NCBI GenBank assembly: GCA_016098155.1
Contig: JAAAJB010000056.1
Location: forward strand, 1-64,000
Reading direction: 5' to 3'
DNA: 64,000 nucleotides
Source: Actinomortierella ambigua
Lineage: Eukaryota; Mortierellomycota; Mortierellomycetes; Mortierellales; Mortierellaceae
Shown: piece after piece, positions 61,247 through 64,000 of the stretch
Layout of the letters: each line of letters opens with the position of its first letter
Numbering within the stretch: the stretch's first letter is position 1
The notes under the pieces: generated by a model
The model's input: only the letters and a program-made list of their open reading frames with translations
Database searches by the model: none
What the model was told of the DNA's origin: nothing
Made by a program: the position numbers and the translations under genes

Positions 61247-62060
61247 GCAGCAGCAGAATGGCCACTATCACCCGCGCCAATCGCATCAACAGCAACATCA
61301 TCAAAGTCGGGCGGAGCAGCCTTATCGGAATGCATCGCCAATGCCAGGTCATGGATCACACTCGACGACGTCGCTCAACAAGTACAATGTCTCTGCCAGG
61401 ACGTCGTCGGCTCCGGCTGCAAGGGGGGCTGGACGAAACGGGTATCCTAAAAAGTCAGCGTTGGTCAAGACGCCGATTGCACGGGCACGGGCGCGGGAGG
61501 CAGGACCACCGCGCAAGGTGTTTTGGGGGGATAAGATGACGATTGTGACGATCGAGCGACCGGACACACCACCGCCACCGCCACCACCAGACAAGAAGAA
61601 GAAGAAGAAGAAGGTCAAGAAGAACGGGAACCCGACGGGGGTGAACCAAGACCCGGAGTACGATTCGGATTATTACAGGCAACCGTACACACCTACGCCG
61701 GCGGAGGTGGTGGTGACGGTGGCGCCTTGGATCGGCAACCCGAACTTTGACGAGGAGCAGGCCAATAGTCGGTATACGTTTGAGGATGACTACGAGGACG
61801 ACTATGACGACTATGACGAGTACGACGATCATGGTGGTGGCGGTATGAACCATTATGATCTGCGGATGGGGCCGGATGACTATGACGACGATGACTATGA
61901 CGATGATGACGACGACGATGAGGAGGATGAGGAGGAGGAAGACGGGCCCGGTAGCGTGGTCTGGGGCAAGGGCATTGGTGGGGGCAAAGGCTTCCAGAAG
62001 AAGAAGAGCGGAGGCATGTTTAAATTCAAGCGCGCTGTCAATCGTCTTTTGCGCAACTAG
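58713..62060 (+). CDS. Arg-Asp/Arg-Glu-rich, charge-segregated orphan protein
   Basis: Single exon, 1115 aa. Residues about 30-190 are alternating Arg-Asp and Arg-Glu dipeptides with Ser (SRDRDRDRDRDRD-type), like the RD/RS domains of RNA-processing proteins. A short hydrophobic helix (LEKSLLDISLALESFSLDIG) follows. The middle is Ser/Pro/Gln-rich with two Gln tracts (60926-60960, 61153-61257). The last 180 residues look most conserved: PRKVFWGDKMTIVTIERPDTPP, a Pro run, KKKKKKK, AEVVVTVAPWIGNPNFDEE, a long Asp/Tyr/Glu stretch, then VVWGKGIGGGKGFQKKK and a basic end (FKFKRAVNRLLRN). No family name is offered. An RNA- or chromatin-associated role is a guess. The leader is CT-rich up to ATG 58713. 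Confidence 0.75.
61153..61257 (+). repeat. CAA/CAG glutamine tract
   Basis: About 30 Gln codons with a CAA-rich middle, in the charge-segregated protein. A shorter CAG-rich tract lies at 60926-60960. Confidence 0.9.
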
Positions 62061-62405
62061 ATCAACCATTACTCTACTACACACAATATACCAGTTCTTT
62101 TTTTTTTCTTTGGCCGCTTCCTCTAAACAGTGATTCAACCGTCGTTGTTGTTGTGTGTGTGTGTGTGTGTTTTTTTTATTGCAAGGGAGCAAGTTTATGG
62201 ATTGCAAACAAAAAAGAGTGGATAATCAAAAGAAGAAATATCAATTCAAAAGGGAAACCAAAGTGAAGAGACGGGGTATTCGAGTGTGTGAGAGAGAAAG
62301 AAAAAAAAAGAACACAGGCAAAGAGAAACAATACAAGCACTTTCCCCACATATCCTTTTTTTTTCCTTTTTTTTTTTGCCCTTTCTAAAAAGGGAAGAAG
62401 AGTCT
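62061..62405. other. Tail-to-tail intergenic region
   Basis: No gene. (GT)n at 62149-62168 and several poly-A/poly-T runs lie between the two stop codons. It holds the 3' UTRs of both neighbours. Confidence 0.5.
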
Positions 62406-63375
62406 TCAGTCTTCTCCAGTGCCGCTCTCCTTTCCATCTAAAGGGTCCATTGTTTTCGCGTCATCACCACCCACGGCGCCCGTCAACCCTCCGAGCAGCT
62501 TGTTGAGTGATCTCTCGTTGGCCTGCTTGAGCTTTGCCTTCTCCAGGTCTTGAATCCGTTGCAGCTCCTGCAGCGCCGCTTGCTGTTGTGCATGGCGGAT
62601 TGCGGCCAGGTCCGCAGACTTGCTCGAAATCTTGGACAGTCGGTACTGGATCTCGGCCGACGGTGTCAGAGGGTTCGAGCCCGAGACAGCCACGGTGGTG
62701 GCGGCGGCAGCGGTGGTGTTGGTGGTGGCCGGAGACAGCGTCAGCGATTCGCAGTGATGGTCCTTGGGTGACTGCGCCGTCTGTACTGGAGCTGCATTCG
62801 TGTCGGCCACAAAAGACGGTGCTGCCGTGATGGATGGTGCAGAAGCGTATAGTCCAGACGCCCTTCCTGCTCCTGTTGCTCGAAATGTCGTAGAAGAAGC
62901 GGAGGCAGAGGAGGCGGATCCTCCTGGTAATGTGAATGGATGCTCGCTGTCATAATCGTCGTCGCAGCGACATATTTGATCCATTGTAAGCCCGGCTAGC
63001 GCCTCTGCGATATGTAGACCACATCCTATGGTAGTAGAGTTGAAAGAAAACAACAAAAGAAATAAAAAGTGATGAGTATCCTTTAAATGCATAACTGCTG
63101 CGGGAATGGCTATATGCGTCGGGGAAAAGCTTCTAAGTAAGGATCTGCTACATTGGTGAATCTTTTGTTCTGCTTCTTTTCATGCGGTGAAAAAGAAGGA
63201 GCGAGTAAGGACCATCGCGTGTCGTTGGTGAGTAGGGTTCGACAATTAATAAAAAAAAAAAAAAGTGTCGCGGCCATATTTTTCATTCTTTTCTTTTTTG
63301 GACTAGAGTCGAGAAGGGGAGCCTACCTTCCCAGTTGTACTTTCCGCAAGTTTCGCAAATGACTCTGTGGCACAT
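62406..63375 (-). CDS. Small protein with N-terminal Cys-rich module
   Basis: Two exons, 63375-63327 and 63025-62406, 222 aa with correct phase. The first 40 residues (MCHRVICETCGKYNWEGCGLH, then IAEALAGLTMDQICRC) match a short conserved module known from many small fungal and plant proteins of unknown function: C-x2-C-G-K, W-x-G-C-G-x-H and a final C-x-C. The Cys and His pattern suggests metal binding. The rest is Ser/Thr/Ala-rich with a helical segment near the end (EIQYRLSKISSKSADLAAIRHAQQQAALQEL) that may form a coiled coil. The module is split by the intron exactly at the first Gly of GCG, which explains why only the C-terminal part appears as a long open frame. Confidence 0.82.
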
Positions 63376-64000
63376 AATTGAAGGTACGATACAGAGGATA
63401 AATGGAGACGTGAGTGTTGGGGCTGATGGCAGATGGATTGCAATGGAGAATGACCCGGACAGGGATTCGCAAACTTCGGTCGAAAGTTGCCATTTTGGGA
63501 CAAGACGCAACCCCCCTCAAACAAAAATTCTTCTCTACTCTCATCCACTCCCCATCCACTCTCTCTCCCCCCTCCCCTTCCCTTCACTCCCCTGCACCTG
63601 CAGAAGTGGTAGTGAGTGCGATCAAAAGCACGGCAGATCTAGCAACCACATGCTGGTTGTTTTGTGTTTGACACCCTAAAAGAGGATCGGTAGAGACAGA
63701 GACAGAGAACGAGGAAGAGCGATAGCCCGGACGAGGAGGATAGGATATGGCTACTAGGAAACAGCTCTGCACGATATCGATATTGCTGCAAAGAGAGCAG
63801 ACTGTTTCCTCGCGGTCAAAAAAAAAAAAGTGTTTGTTTTTGTTCTTTTAGCGTTTAGCCGGGTCTATCGGATATGTGCAACGTAACAAAGAGGGACATC
63901 TGATTGGAACCCCGATAAGCATCTGATAACTCAATAGTCGCCCGCCTCGGCCCCATGTGGCAAGTCCATGCGGTGAACATATATGATCCCGTCTCTCGCT
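63376..64000. promoter_or_regulatory. Right-edge upstream region
   Basis: No supported gene. It should contain the promoter of the small Cys-rich gene. A CT/CCCT-rich stretch lies at 63530-63600 and a poly-A run at 63820-63830. Confidence 0.4.

Overview
The window looks like nuclear DNA from a filamentous fungus, most likely an early-diverging one (Mucoromycota; a Mortierella-type genome is my best guess, not proven). The signs are dense protein genes with many short GT-AG introns (about 60-150 nt), fungal-type orthologues (Chk1, RAD54B/Rdh54, Furry/Tao3, Kri1, an F-box/LRR protein, RhoGAP), long CAA/CAG glutamine tracts, a dead Tc1-like element and strongly pyrimidine-rich leaders. I saw no tRNA, rRNA, CRISPR or bacterial-type feature.

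Layout. 1-3888: no convincing protein gene, but a chain of ten exon-like blocks with good splice sites on the + strand. The blocks recur as an A-B-C series about every 1.0-1.1 kb, and this is the most unusual structure in the window. 4678-9121 (+): RAD54B-type SNF2 translocase, 14 exons. 9511-19638 (+): giant Furry/Tao3 scaffold, 9 exons. 20819-26245 (+): RAMA + PHD + extended-PHD chromatin reader, broken by a 10-N gap. 26680-27478 (+): Tc1/mariner transposase relic. 27644-30281 (-): Chk1 kinase, 8 exons. 30423-31832 (-): F-box protein. 32404-35207 (+): low-complexity orphan with a likely GC-AG first intron. 35559-40809 (-): RhoGAP. 42766-45760 (-): Kri1. 46031-50455 (-): long Q-rich protein with an N-myristoylation-type start. 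51629-51977 (-): weak candidate for a small spliced gene. 52456-56562 (-): orphan with a short helical N-terminal module and a coiled coil. 58713-62060 (+): Arg-Asp/Arg-Glu-rich, charge-segregated protein. 62406-63375 (-): small Cys-rich-module protein.

Functionally this is an ordinary eukaryotic neighbourhood, not an operon. DNA damage (RAD54B, Chk1), polarity and morphogenesis (Furry, RhoGAP), chromatin reading (RAMA/PHD) and ribosome biogenesis (Kri1) lie next to several lineage-specific disordered proteins. Exon boundaries were worked out by hand from splice consensus, reading phase and family alignment. Phases close exactly for all the multi-exon models, except that the PHD gene is interrupted by the N gap. 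First exons and 5' UTR introns are the least certain parts. Two runs of ten N (24794-24803 and 57942-57951) fall in repeats and mark assembly gaps of unknown true size.
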